From NCBI GenBank assembly GCA_016928975.1, contig JAFGJR010000074.1:12884-76883 (forward strand): 64,000 bases of DNA. Reading direction: 5' to 3'. The number at the start of each line of letters is the position of its first letter. Within the stretch, counting starts at the first letter, position 1. This stretch comes from Sedimentisphaerales bacterium (GTDB taxonomy: Bacteria > Planctomycetota > Phycisphaerae > Sedimentisphaerales > SG8-4). Below are positions 25,898-34,492 of the stretch, one piece after another. Position numbers and translations under genes: made by a program. The notes beneath the pieces are model-generated. The model was not told the origin of the DNA. It was given only the letters and a program-made list of their open reading frames with translations, and made no database searches.

Positions 25898-27112
25898 GTG
25901 AATAACCTCGCATCAACAGAAAGCAGGCCCGTTCTGATCCGTACACCGAATACATGCGGGGGCGCGCGGATTCGCGTCGCCATCGTCACGGACTTCCCGC
26001 GGGATCCCGAGGATCCGTGCGGCGGGGTCCAGGCGGTCTCCGTTCATCTGGTCCGGGGCCTCTCCACCCTGGACGGGTTGGAGCTGCACGTGGTGACGGA
26101 AGACGCCGAATGCGCGGCGCCGAAAGAAAGCATGTGGGGAACAGTTCACGTCCACCGGCTCCCACAGTCAAAGAAAGCCACTCTCGTGAACGCCATTGGC
26201 GCAGGTCGCAAGCAGATGGCCGACTATCTCAAGAGGCTGGCTCCCGATGTAATCCATGCGCATGACGTGTATGGGTTGATGGTGAAAGGCTTGTCGATGC
26301 CGCGCGTCTTCACGATTCACGGCCAGATCTATAGGGACACGCGGGTATCGGGAGGCCGGCTTCCGCGAGTGCGATCGTGGCTGTGGAAACAGGTGGAATT
26401 GCGTGGCTGGGCGGATCAGCCGCACGTGATATCGATCAGCCCCTACGTGCGCGAGCAACTGGGGGGAATCGTCTCCGGCACCATTCACAACATCGACAAT
26501 CCCATCGGGGAAAGCTGCTTTCGCCTCGAGCGGTGCGAGGAGCAGGGACGGGTCTTCTGCGCCGCCGCACTTTGCGCGCGAAAGAATACGCTTGGGTTGG
26601 TTCAGGCGTTCTCTCGGCTGATCCGGATGGGTGTTGAAGCCGAGCTGAGGCTGTCCGGCGGGGGCGACCGAGAGTATCTGGACCGCGTGCGCCCGCTGAT
26701 CGAGGAGCACGGGCTGGAGCGACGCGTCACCCTGCTGGGCCGAGCGACCTATGCGACGATTCAGGACGAGATGGCGCGAGCGGCCGTATTCGCACTGCTT
26801 TCTCTGGAAGAGAACTCTCCGATGGCTATCGAAGAAGCGATGGCCGCCGGGGTCCCGGTGGTGACGTCGAACCGCTGCGGCATGCCCTATATGGTTCGCG
26901 AAGCGGAGTCGGGCTTCCTCGTGAATCCAGAGGACCCGGACGAGACCGCCGAACGGTTGAGGCAACTCCTGGCGGACGACGAGTTGCGGCGCGCCATGGG
27001 GGCGAAAGGGCGTGAGATCGCCCTGGACCGGTTCCACCCGGCAAGAGTCGCCGCTCGCACACGGGAAGTGTACCTGCAAGCCATCCGGAGTTTCCAGCGA
27101 GGGCGAGCATGA
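25898..27112 (+). CDS. Glycosyltransferase family 4
   Basis: A 404-residue GT4 protein. After a short N-terminal extension (about 25 residues), IRVAIVTDFPRDPEDPCGGV starts the acceptor half. DVIHAHDVYGLM and TIHGQIYRDTRVSG are typical of the family. The donor half has VFALLSLEENSPMAIEEAMA with the EX7E motif. The start is not certain, because the ATG-poor N-terminus allows GTG 25898. It overlaps the acetyltransferase-like gene by four bases. Confidence 0.88.
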   Translation: MNNLASTESRPVLIRTPNTCGGARIRVAIVTDFPRDPEDPCGGVQAVSVHLVRGLSTLDGLELHVVTEDAECAAPKESMWGTVHVHRLPQSKKATLVNAIGAGRKQMADYLKRLAPDVIHAHDVYGLMVKGLSMPRVFTIHGQIYRDTRVSGGRLPRVRSWLWKQVELRGWADQPHVISISPYVREQLGGIVSGTIHNIDNPIGESCFRLERCEEQGRVFCAAALCARKNTLGLVQAFSRLIRMGVEAELRLSGGGDREYLDRVRPLIEEHGLERRVTLLGRATYATIQDEMARAAVFALLSLEENSPMAIEEAMAAGVPVVTSNRCGMPYMVREAESGFLVNPEDPDETAERLRQLLADDELRRAMGAKGREIALDRFHPARVAARTREVYLQAIRSFQRGRA

Positions 27113-27549
27113 GACTCACACAGGTGATCCGAAAGGTCGTGAGACGCATGGGGTCCCTCGTGGGATGTCTGCGCATCAACTACCTCCGTGCGGCTGGCAT
27201 ATCGATCGGAAGAGATTGCATGGTCAGTTGGGGAGCGAAACTGGATGTCAGCGGAGGACGGATCATCATCGGCGATCGATGCACGATTACTCACGGCTGC
27301 ATCATTCTGTCCCACGACCGCGCCAAAAAGAGGATTGACTCGGAAGACAAGGGCAGAGGAACGGTGCGATTGGGCAATGACGTGTTCATAGGAGTCAATT
27401 CCGTCATCTTGCGGGATGTCACGATTGGCGACTACTCGATCGTGGGCGCCGGATCAGTCGTGACGAAAGATGTTCCTTCCGGCGTCGTCGTTGCCGGAAA
27501 CCCCGCACGGATCATCAAAAGACTCTCGAGCACCAAGAGTCTGGTATAG
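27109..27549 (+). CDS. Acyltransferase with left-handed beta-helix fold (O-acetyltransferase type)
   Basis: The 146-residue protein is made of hexapeptide repeats (IIIGDRCTITHGC, VRLGNDVFIGVNSV, VTIGDYSIVGAGSV). It ends with VVAGNPARIIKR, the hallmark of the maltose/galactoside O-acetyltransferase group. It probably acetylates a sugar of the polymer in the cytoplasm using acetyl-CoA. Its size is at the short end of the family. Its start overlaps the preceding stop by four bases. Confidence 0.9.
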   Translation: MRLTQVIRKVVRRMGSLVGCLRINYLRAAGISIGRDCMVSWGAKLDVSGGRIIIGDRCTITHGCIILSHDRAKKRIDSEDKGRGTVRLGNDVFIGVNSVILRDVTIGDYSIVGAGSVVTKDVPSGVVVAGNPARIIKRLSSTKSLV

Positions 27550-27563
27550 GCCCCCGGGCGAAG

Positions 27564-28874
27564 ATGTCACGGAGAATGATGGTCACAGACGCTTACTCCC
27601 GCAGATGCCCTTCGACGGCCGTGAGATCGTCCGCAAGGGATGAGTCCGCGCCTGGAGTGCGCGACGTGTCGCGGCGGCAGATGCCGTATCCTTACCGCGC
27701 CATGCTGGCGATTTGCAGCGATCTGGATGAGACGCCGGACAGACGAGTGTATCAGGAGATCATGCGGTTTCTGAACACGACAAGCGACACGGCCATGGGG
27801 CCGGGGGTGGGGCTGGAGGTGGGCAACACGATCTACTTCGACATGCCCCCGGGCCAGTTCGCGTACTGGAGCACGGATGATGCGGGCCGGCAGATGGTGC
27901 GGACATGGATCCAGAGTGGGCACATTGACTGTCTGCACTCTTACGGGGATCTTGCCACCACGCGTACCGATGCGGCCCGGGCTCTCGAAGAGCTGGTACG
28001 GCACGACTGCCGGTTGCAGGTGTGGATCGACCACGGGACCGCCGCCACGAATTTCGATCCTTTGATCATGCACGGCCACGGGGATGATCCCGGGCACGAA
28101 GCGTATCACGCGGATCTGACCACGGACTACGGGGTACAATACGTTTGGCGGGGGCGAGTGACGAGCATCATCGGGCAGGATGTTCCGCCAAGATCGAGGG
28201 GCATATTCCGGTGGGATCATCCCGTCGCCTCCGGTCGGACGCTGCTCAAGGAGCTTGCCAAGCGACGGTTGGCACAAGCCGGCAGCGAGAAATACGCGAT
28301 GCACGGACCGAATGAGACCTTGCGTCCGATCACATTGCGCGATGGTCGTTCCGTGTATGAGTTCATGCGATGCAACCCCCACTGGGGCGGCGTGAGCATG
28401 TGCGACCAGGGCAGGCACATTGGCTCTGTGTTGACATCCAGGATGCTGAGTTGCCTGGTGAAGCGGGGCGGCACGTGCGTGTTGTACACGCATCTGGGGA
28501 AGGTCGATGACCCACGCACTCCTTTCAGCTCGGAGGCCGTGAATGCGTTTCGCCGGCTGGCCGAGGAGTCCCGTGCGGGCCGAATCCTCGTGACCACGAC
28601 CCGACGGCTGTTGGGGTACCGCCGTGCCGCTCGCGAGATCATGTTTGACGTGCACACCAGCGGCAAGGGTCTGGCGATTCACATCCACGCCCCCACCGTC
28701 GCCGATTCGATCGATGAACTGTCCGGCCTGAGCTTCTACGTCCCTGATCCTGGAGCGACGCACATGACGGTCAATGGGCAGGAGGTCAGCAGCATCTCGC
28801 GGAATCCACCGGATCACACGGGTCGGCGGAGCGTGTCTGTGCCGTGGCGCGTGTTGGAGTTTCCCCAAGCATGA
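27564..28874 (+). CDS. Divergent polysaccharide deacetylase-like protein
   Basis: A 436-residue soluble protein without a clear signal peptide. LAICSDLDET (D53, D55) sits where NodB-type deacetylases carry their metal-binding Asp pair. SGHIDCLHSYGDLATT provides candidate metal-ligand histidines, and WIDHGTAATNFD could be a third motif. The assignment is by motif order only and the active site is not verified. The last 100 residues look like a beta-sandwich. It would deacetylate N-acetylated sugars of the polymer if active. Its stop overlaps the next start (ATGA). Confidence 0.6.
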   Translation: MSRRMMVTDAYSRRCPSTAVRSSARDESAPGVRDVSRRQMPYPYRAMLAICSDLDETPDRRVYQEIMRFLNTTSDTAMGPGVGLEVGNTIYFDMPPGQFAYWSTDDAGRQMVRTWIQSGHIDCLHSYGDLATTRTDAARALEELVRHDCRLQVWIDHGTAATNFDPLIMHGHGDDPGHEAYHADLTTDYGVQYVWRGRVTSIIGQDVPPRSRGIFRWDHPVASGRTLLKELAKRRLAQAGSEKYAMHGPNETLRPITLRDGRSVYEFMRCNPHWGGVSMCDQGRHIGSVLTSRMLSCLVKRGGTCVLYTHLGKVDDPRTPFSSEAVNAFRRLAEESRAGRILVTTTRRLLGYRRAAREIMFDVHTSGKGLAIHIHAPTVADSIDELSGLSFYVPDPGATHMTVNGQEVSSISRNPPDHTGRRSVSVPWRVLEFPQA

Positions 28875-30196
28875 GAAACGAGCACCCACCCGGCGCCGGC
28901 ACGTCTCTGGATGCGGTCACTCTCGTCGAGCCGCAAGTGCAGGAGTATGTGGCCGGTCCGGTGTCTTTCAGGCAGCGGCTGCGGCGCCGGTTCTGGCACG
29001 TTCTCGCACGGCAGCTTACATTGCTGCCCTTGATTGCGTTGGCGGTGGTGCGATGGATCGGCCGGAGGCGTCGCGCTCTCCCTCGTGAGGGATACGAAAT
29101 ACTGCTTACTGGCCGGTTTGACTCGAAGAACTGGATACTGAATCACCTGGGCCCGTTGTCCGCTTCCGAGAGATGTTCTCACGTGTGGATGGTCTCCAGC
29201 AATCCTGTGCCGGTCCTGCCGAAGGTCGTGGCGATCTATCCGCCGAGGTGGCTGACCACAATTGCCGGAGTGACGCCCGCAAGGCTTCTGACGTTTGTGT
29301 GGACAGCGTTGTGGAAGAGGCCGCATATCATCGGCGGCTTTCACGTCATGGTCAATGGAATGGCAGCCGTCATCACGGCCCGGCTGGTTGGATCTCGATC
29401 CATGTATTTCTGCGTGGGAGGACCTGCGGAAATCCGGGATGGAGGGATCCACAGTGCCGACAGCTTGTTCAAACGGATGGAAACCCCCGATCCCGTCGTG
29501 GAACGACGACTTCTGAGGATCATTGCGGACTCAGACGTGATTGTCACGATGGGCTCCAAGGCAGTGACGTTCTTTCGGGAAAGAGGCGTTGACGCGGATT
29601 TTCACGTGGTCTCCGGCGGCATCGATGTGGCACGATTCCAACCGGTCCAGGACGTCCCGTGCTACGATCTGATTCTGACGGGTCGTCTTGTCGAAGTCAA
29701 GCGGATCGACGTCTTCTTGGAGGCGGTCCAACGCATCGCCGCGAGGATTCCGGATATCAAGGTCGCGGTCGTGGGTGACGGCAAACTGCGTGATGAATTG
29801 CATCGATTGGCAGCGCGACTGCGCGTTGACCGGCATGTCTGTTTCGCAGGGCATCAGGACAACGTCGAGGGCTGGTTGCGCAAGAGCAAGGTCTTCGCTC
29901 TCACCTCGGACTCCGAGGGGCTGTCTCTCTCGATGATGGAAGCGATGATGTGCGGCTTGCCCGCCGTGGTCTCTGACGTAGGGGATCTTGGCGACCTGGT
30001 GGAGAACGGCGTGAACGGCTATTTGGTTCCGAGACGTTCCCCGGAGCTGTTTGCCGACCGTATTGTCGAGCTTCTTCTGGACGACCGAAAGTTGGCGGCC
30101 TTCTCTCAGGCGGCTCGCAATTCGGCACTACGATACACGACCCAAGCCACGGTGAAACACTGGGACAGTATCCTTGCAGGTCTTGCCGGAACATAG
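28871..30196 (+). CDS. Glycosyltransferase family 4
   Basis: The 441-residue protein starts at ATG 28871, which overlaps the previous stop. The N-terminal half is less typical; the donor half is clear, with LILTGRLVEVKRIDVFLEAV, VAVVGDGKLRDELHRLA and FALTSDSEGLSLSMMEAMMC (EX7E). A hydrophobic stretch near residues 45-65 could associate with the membrane. Donor and acceptor are unknown. Confidence 0.88.
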   Translation: MRNEHPPGAGTSLDAVTLVEPQVQEYVAGPVSFRQRLRRRFWHVLARQLTLLPLIALAVVRWIGRRRRALPREGYEILLTGRFDSKNWILNHLGPLSASERCSHVWMVSSNPVPVLPKVVAIYPPRWLTTIAGVTPARLLTFVWTALWKRPHIIGGFHVMVNGMAAVITARLVGSRSMYFCVGGPAEIRDGGIHSADSLFKRMETPDPVVERRLLRIIADSDVIVTMGSKAVTFFRERGVDADFHVVSGGIDVARFQPVQDVPCYDLILTGRLVEVKRIDVFLEAVQRIAARIPDIKVAVVGDGKLRDELHRLAARLRVDRHVCFAGHQDNVEGWLRKSKVFALTSDSEGLSLSMMEAMMCGLPAVVSDVGDLGDLVENGVNGYLVPRRSPELFADRIVELLLDDRKLAAFSQAARNSALRYTTQATVKHWDSILAGLAGT

Positions 30197-30248
30197 AGAT
30201 CAGTCACACGATCGGAGCTTCTGCCCGTCTGTTCAGGAGGATGTCCCA

Positions 30249-31754
30249 TTGACTGCCCATGAGGTTGCCGTCTCCGTTGGGCATGGCAGGTATCCCTCCG
30301 AGCCGCCGTACTCTCCAGGCAGTGCGTACCCGGAGTATCCGTTCGGCTCCGACAGCCTTACGCAAGGCGGTAATGAAGCGTACGACGGGGTGCGGGATGC
30401 GCTGCGACTTCTGAAACTCGACGAGGAGCGTTATGGTCGAAAGGAATGGAATCCCTTTGGCCGAATCGTCCGCCCCGGTGACACAGTCGTGCTCAAGCCC
30501 AACTTCATACGCAATTTCCGCGAGACGCAGCGGGGGCATGAGGATTGTCTGATCACGCATGGTTCTCTCATCCGTGCGGCGATGGATTATGTCTACATAG
30601 CTCTCCAGGGACGAGGGCGAGCCATCATTGCGGATGCTCCACAGAACGACGCGGACTTCGCCGCGATCCGGCAAATCGCCGGGTTGGATGAGATACAGGC
30701 GTTCTATCGTCGGCAAACGGGCTTCGACGTCGAGGTCTACGATCTTCGGCCGGAGAAGGCGCGGAAGATGGACGGGGTGATTGTGGGGCACGAACGATTG
30801 GCGGGGGACCCGCGCGGATACGTCAAGGTGGACCTTGGCCCACAGTCGATATTCGCTGAGATCGAGCCTCTGTGTCATCTGCTCTACGGCTCGGAATATG
30901 ACACGAGTGAGATCCGCCGGCACCATACCGGGGGCGTTCATGAGTATCTCATCTCCCGGACGGTTCTGGAGGCGGACTGCATCATCAACCTGCCGAAATT
31001 GAAGACGCACAAGAAGACCGGCATCACGGTGTGCATGAAGAACCTGGTGGGCATCAACGGGGACAAGAACTGGCTGCCGCACCACCGGTTGGGTACGCCT
31101 GCTTGCGGGGGCGACCAGTTCGCCGACAACGGCGCCAGACGCCGAATCGAGGGAGCTGCCACGGCCTGTTTTCGAAAGACGTTTCCTCTGCTTGGGCCTC
31201 TGCGGAGGATCGTGGCCAGGCCCCTGAAGAAACTTGGAAAAGGCGTCTTCGGCGATACGAACACCGACACGATCCGCTCCGGCAACTGGTACGGAAACGA
31301 CACGACCTGGCGAATGGTGATCGATTTGAACCGGATCCTCATGTACGCGGACCAGAACGGGGGCCTTCAGAATCGTCCGATGAGAGGCATGTTCTGCCTG
31401 GTCGACGGTATTGTGGGCGGCGAAGGCAACGGTCCGCTGGACGCGACGCCCAAACGCGCCGGGGTCGTTGTGGCCGGCATGAACCCTGCGGCCGTGGACT
31501 TGACCTGTGCAACGCTCATGGGTTTTGACCCCGATCGTCTACCGCTGATCCGTCGAGCCTGGCAACATGCATGTTCGCTGCCGCTTGCCATGTTCCACCG
31601 GGATCAGGTGACATGCAGATCTGAAGATGTCCGTTTCGACGGCCTCGCGGGCGGGATCGACGGAACCACCTTGCGTTTCGAGCCGCACTTCGGCTGGCGA
31701 GGGCATGTCGAGACGCACGCCGATACTGCCCGATGTGCCACTGACAGTGGATAG
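30249..31754 (+). CDS. DUF362 domain protein
   Basis: The 501-residue protein has the DUF362 core, with GDTVVLKPNFIRNF near the N-terminus and then CIINLPKLKTHKKTG (C244). VCMKNLVGINGDKNWLPHH and PAAVDLTCATLMGFDPDRLP follow, in the order typical of the family. It lacks the C-terminal ferredoxin-like Cys clusters seen in some members. The biochemical role of the family is not established. The start is TTG 30249: AGGAGG at 30235-30240 lies eight bases upstream, and no other start in this frame has comparable support. It shares the operon with glycosyltransferases and CapK-like enzymes. Confidence 0.82.
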   Translation: MTAHEVAVSVGHGRYPSEPPYSPGSAYPEYPFGSDSLTQGGNEAYDGVRDALRLLKLDEERYGRKEWNPFGRIVRPGDTVVLKPNFIRNFRETQRGHEDCLITHGSLIRAAMDYVYIALQGRGRAIIADAPQNDADFAAIRQIAGLDEIQAFYRRQTGFDVEVYDLRPEKARKMDGVIVGHERLAGDPRGYVKVDLGPQSIFAEIEPLCHLLYGSEYDTSEIRRHHTGGVHEYLISRTVLEADCIINLPKLKTHKKTGITVCMKNLVGINGDKNWLPHHRLGTPACGGDQFADNGARRRIEGAATACFRKTFPLLGPLRRIVARPLKKLGKGVFGDTNTDTIRSGNWYGNDTTWRMVIDLNRILMYADQNGGLQNRPMRGMFCLVDGIVGGEGNGPLDATPKRAGVVVAGMNPAAVDLTCATLMGFDPDRLPLIRRAWQHACSLPLAMFHRDQVTCRSEDVRFDGLAGGIDGTTLRFEPHFGWRGHVETHADTARCATDSG

Positions 31755-31800
31755 CTTCAGCGACAGGCCTCACGTGCACGGGCTACGCGATTTGGCACCC

Positions 31801-33276
31801 ATGAAAAGAACGATGTCACGAAAACAGCTCTGGCACACAATGCCGGCGTTCCTGAAATCCGTGCTCGGAACGCTGCTGGAGCCGGTGCCGTCAGCCTGGC
31901 TCTTCGGCAAGAGATTCCGGGACGCCAGCCGGCATGCGCTGGAAGCACAGTGGTGGCCTGCCCAACGCTCCCAGGAGTACGAGTTGGAGGCACTGCGGGC
32001 GATCCTCCGGCTTGCCTACGAGAACACCGTATTCTATCGTCGCGAGTTTGATGATCTTGGGTTCTCCCCGGACGACCTGCGTTCGTTGGCCGAGATGCGT
32101 CGGCTTCCGACGATCGACCGGCAGGCGGTCATCAAGCATGCTCAGGACATGCTGACTTGCAGCAGCAATGCGCCCGATGTCAACTTCGTCTCGACGAGCG
32201 GCACGTCTGGCACGCCGCTGCATTTCTACATCAACGCGAGTATCTCAGGGACCGAGTACGCATTCCTGACGGCCAGTTGGAAACGAGTCGGCTACGACAT
32301 CGACGATCCCATGGGTGTCCTGCGCGGCCGGCTGGTGCGAGCGAATCGACATGGGTTATATCACGAGTACGATCCGATTCTCCGAAGTCACTACTACAGC
32401 AGCTTTCACCTGTCAGATAAGGACATGGCGCGTTACCTGGAGCACGTGGCCTCCATCGGGCCGTGCTTCCTGCACGTCTACCCCTCCACTGTGGCGGTGT
32501 TGGCTCGTTTCATTCAGCGCAGCCACAAGCAGGCCCCGAAGAATATCCGGGGCATCATTGCTGAGTCGGAAATCGTCTACCCCGATCAGCGCCGAATGGT
32601 GGAAGAGGTGTTTGGTTGTCGCTACTTCTCCTGTTATGGTCTGTCGGAGAAGGTGGTCCTTGCGGCGGAGTGCGAGCATTCCACCGATTATCACGTCTGG
32701 CCCACCTACGGCCACTTCGAGCTGCTCGACGAGGCGGGCAATCCTGTGACCACGCCGGGCCAGCGGGGAGAGATTGTGGGAACCGGCTTCATGAATACCG
32801 TGATGCCATTCATCCGATACCGTACCGGGGATTGGGCCACGTACGTGGGGGAGCGTTGTGAAGCCTGCGGCCGCGAGCACACGATCATTCGGGATATCCG
32901 CGGACATCGAACCCAGGAAATGCTCATCGCGGCCGGCGGTTCCGAGATTCCCTGGACGGCGCTGAACATGCATGACGACACGTTCATTCGCGTCCGGCAG
33001 TTTCAGTTCATGCAGGATGCGCCGGGCCGGGCGGTCCTGCGCATCGTGCCGGCCGGCGGGTTTGGCGACGCGGACCGGAACCGAATCCATCGGAACCTGG
33101 GACGCAAGCTCAACGGCCAACTGAGTTTCACCATCGCACTCGTCGACGCGATTCCGCTGTCCGCCCGGGGCAAGACGATCTATGTCGATCAGCGGATCAA
33201 GAGCGATGCGCCGGGTTGTGGTTGTCTGGGAGAGTGCTCCTCCGGAACCGATGGCGGGAAGGTGCGCGATGACTGA
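31801..33276 (+). CDS. CapK/PaaK-like adenylate-forming enzyme
   Basis: The 491-residue protein belongs to the phenylacetate-CoA ligase-like branch of AMP-forming enzymes often found in capsule clusters as CapK. The phosphate-binding loop is VSTSGTSGTPLHF (S131-T138). YFSCYGLSEKVVLAAE supplies the motif around the conserved Glu, and PFIRYRTGDWATYVG the C-terminal hinge. It probably activates a carboxylate as an acyl-adenylate; the substrate is unknown. ATG 31801 is chosen; earlier in-frame starts would overlap the DUF362 gene or lack family features. No carrier protein is visible nearby. Confidence 0.82.
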   Translation: MKRTMSRKQLWHTMPAFLKSVLGTLLEPVPSAWLFGKRFRDASRHALEAQWWPAQRSQEYELEALRAILRLAYENTVFYRREFDDLGFSPDDLRSLAEMRRLPTIDRQAVIKHAQDMLTCSSNAPDVNFVSTSGTSGTPLHFYINASISGTEYAFLTASWKRVGYDIDDPMGVLRGRLVRANRHGLYHEYDPILRSHYYSSFHLSDKDMARYLEHVASIGPCFLHVYPSTVAVLARFIQRSHKQAPKNIRGIIAESEIVYPDQRRMVEEVFGCRYFSCYGLSEKVVLAAECEHSTDYHVWPTYGHFELLDEAGNPVTTPGQRGEIVGTGFMNTVMPFIRYRTGDWATYVGERCEACGREHTIIRDIRGHRTQEMLIAAGGSEIPWTALNMHDDTFIRVRQFQFMQDAPGRAVLRIVPAGGFGDADRNRIHRNLGRKLNGQLSFTIALVDAIPLSARGKTIYVDQRIKSDAPGCGCLGECSSGTDGGKVRDD

Positions 33277-33294
33277 GATGAGGTCCCCATCAGT

Positions 33295-34452
33295 ATGACT
33301 CCAACGGAGATGACCACGACACAGGCCCCGACACAGACACTGCCGACGGAGCGGCCGCCGGTGGCTGCGCCGCGCAGTCACGGCGACTCCCGGCACAGGG
33401 GCGGGACAGCCGGTCTTTCCCGGTGGCACCTGCCTTCGCTGGATGGGCTGCGGGCGGTCTCGATTTCCCTGGTCCTGTTGGCGCACCTGGCAGGGACCCG
33501 ATCGTTTCCCTTGACCGAGAGGTTGTTTGACTACACGGGAGACATCGGGAATCTGGGCGTCCGGGTCTTCTTCGTGATCTCGGGTTTTCTCATCACTTCG
33601 TTGCTGCTGCGGGAATGGGAACTCAACGACAGGGTCTCCCTCAGGAATTTCTATATCCGCCGCCTTCTGCGAATCTTCCCGGCGTCCTACTGCTTCACAA
33701 CGTGTCTCCTGGTCGCCGGGTGGTTGGGGTGGATCGCCCTGAAGCCGTGGGACATCGTGGCCGCATACTCGTATACGGCGAATCACCATTATGATCATTC
33801 GTGGTACATGGGGCATCTGTGGTCACTGGCCGTCGAGGAGCAGTTCTATCTTCTGTGGCCGTTTGCACTGGTCCTGTTGGGGCGTCGTCGTGGCTTGTGG
33901 CTTGCGGCCTCCATGCTGATCGTGGCGCCTCTCGTCCGGTTTGGGATGCACGAGTTCTTGCACGCCGCACATGGCATCGGGCGCATCTTCCCCTCCATCG
34001 CCGATGCGCTGGCGACCGGCTGTGTTCTCGCGGGCACCCGGCATTGGCTCGACCAGCGAGTGCGTTGGCGGACGTTCTGTCGATCGAAGCTGTTTCTCGC
34101 GGTGCCCTGCGGCGTCATGGCGGTGTGCGCTTGCTGCGCCGGCCACCCGCGAGTGATGGACTATGCAGGTCAGACACTTATGAACGTCGGGATCGCGGCC
34201 TGCATCTATCGGTGGGTGACCTTCCCGGATGATCGGTTCGGCCGAGTCCTGAATTCGCGGGCCTTTGTTTGTGTGGGTGTCCTGAGCTACTCACTCTACC
34301 TGTGGCAGCAACCGTTCCTGAACAGGACCGGTAGCAGCATCGTGACGAGCTTTCCGCTGAACCTTTTGATGGTCGTGCTTTGTGCGACGGCCTCCTATTT
34401 CTTGATCGAGCGGCCATTCCTCAGACTCCGCAAGCGGTTCCAGTGCGTCTGA
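33295..34452 (+). CDS. Membrane acyltransferase family 3 protein
   Basis: A 385-residue protein with a polar Thr/Pro-rich N-terminal segment (about 35 residues) and then about ten membrane segments. Family signatures are SLDGLRAVSISLVLLAHL (with the catalytic His), NFYIRRLLRIFPASY and GHLWSLAVEEQFYLLWP. It would O-acylate sugars of the polymer or its lipid-linked precursor in the membrane. It follows the CapK-like gene by 18 bases. Confidence 0.9.
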   Translation: MTPTEMTTTQAPTQTLPTERPPVAAPRSHGDSRHRGGTAGLSRWHLPSLDGLRAVSISLVLLAHLAGTRSFPLTERLFDYTGDIGNLGVRVFFVISGFLITSLLLREWELNDRVSLRNFYIRRLLRIFPASYCFTTCLLVAGWLGWIALKPWDIVAAYSYTANHHYDHSWYMGHLWSLAVEEQFYLLWPFALVLLGRRRGLWLAASMLIVAPLVRFGMHEFLHAAHGIGRIFPSIADALATGCVLAGTRHWLDQRVRWRTFCRSKLFLAVPCGVMAVCACCAGHPRVMDYAGQTLMNVGIAACIYRWVTFPDDRFGRVLNSRAFVCVGVLSYSLYLWQQPFLNRTGSSIVTSFPLNLLMVVLCATASYFLIERPFLRLRKRFQCV

Positions 34453-34492
34453 ATCGCTCAAGGGTGTCGATGTCGGATGGAGAGACTCCGAT

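Noticed and set aside
27567..28889. 440-codon minus-strand frame opposite the deacetylase-like gene
   Set aside because: The + strand frame has the family motifs and operon overlaps; the minus frame has none.
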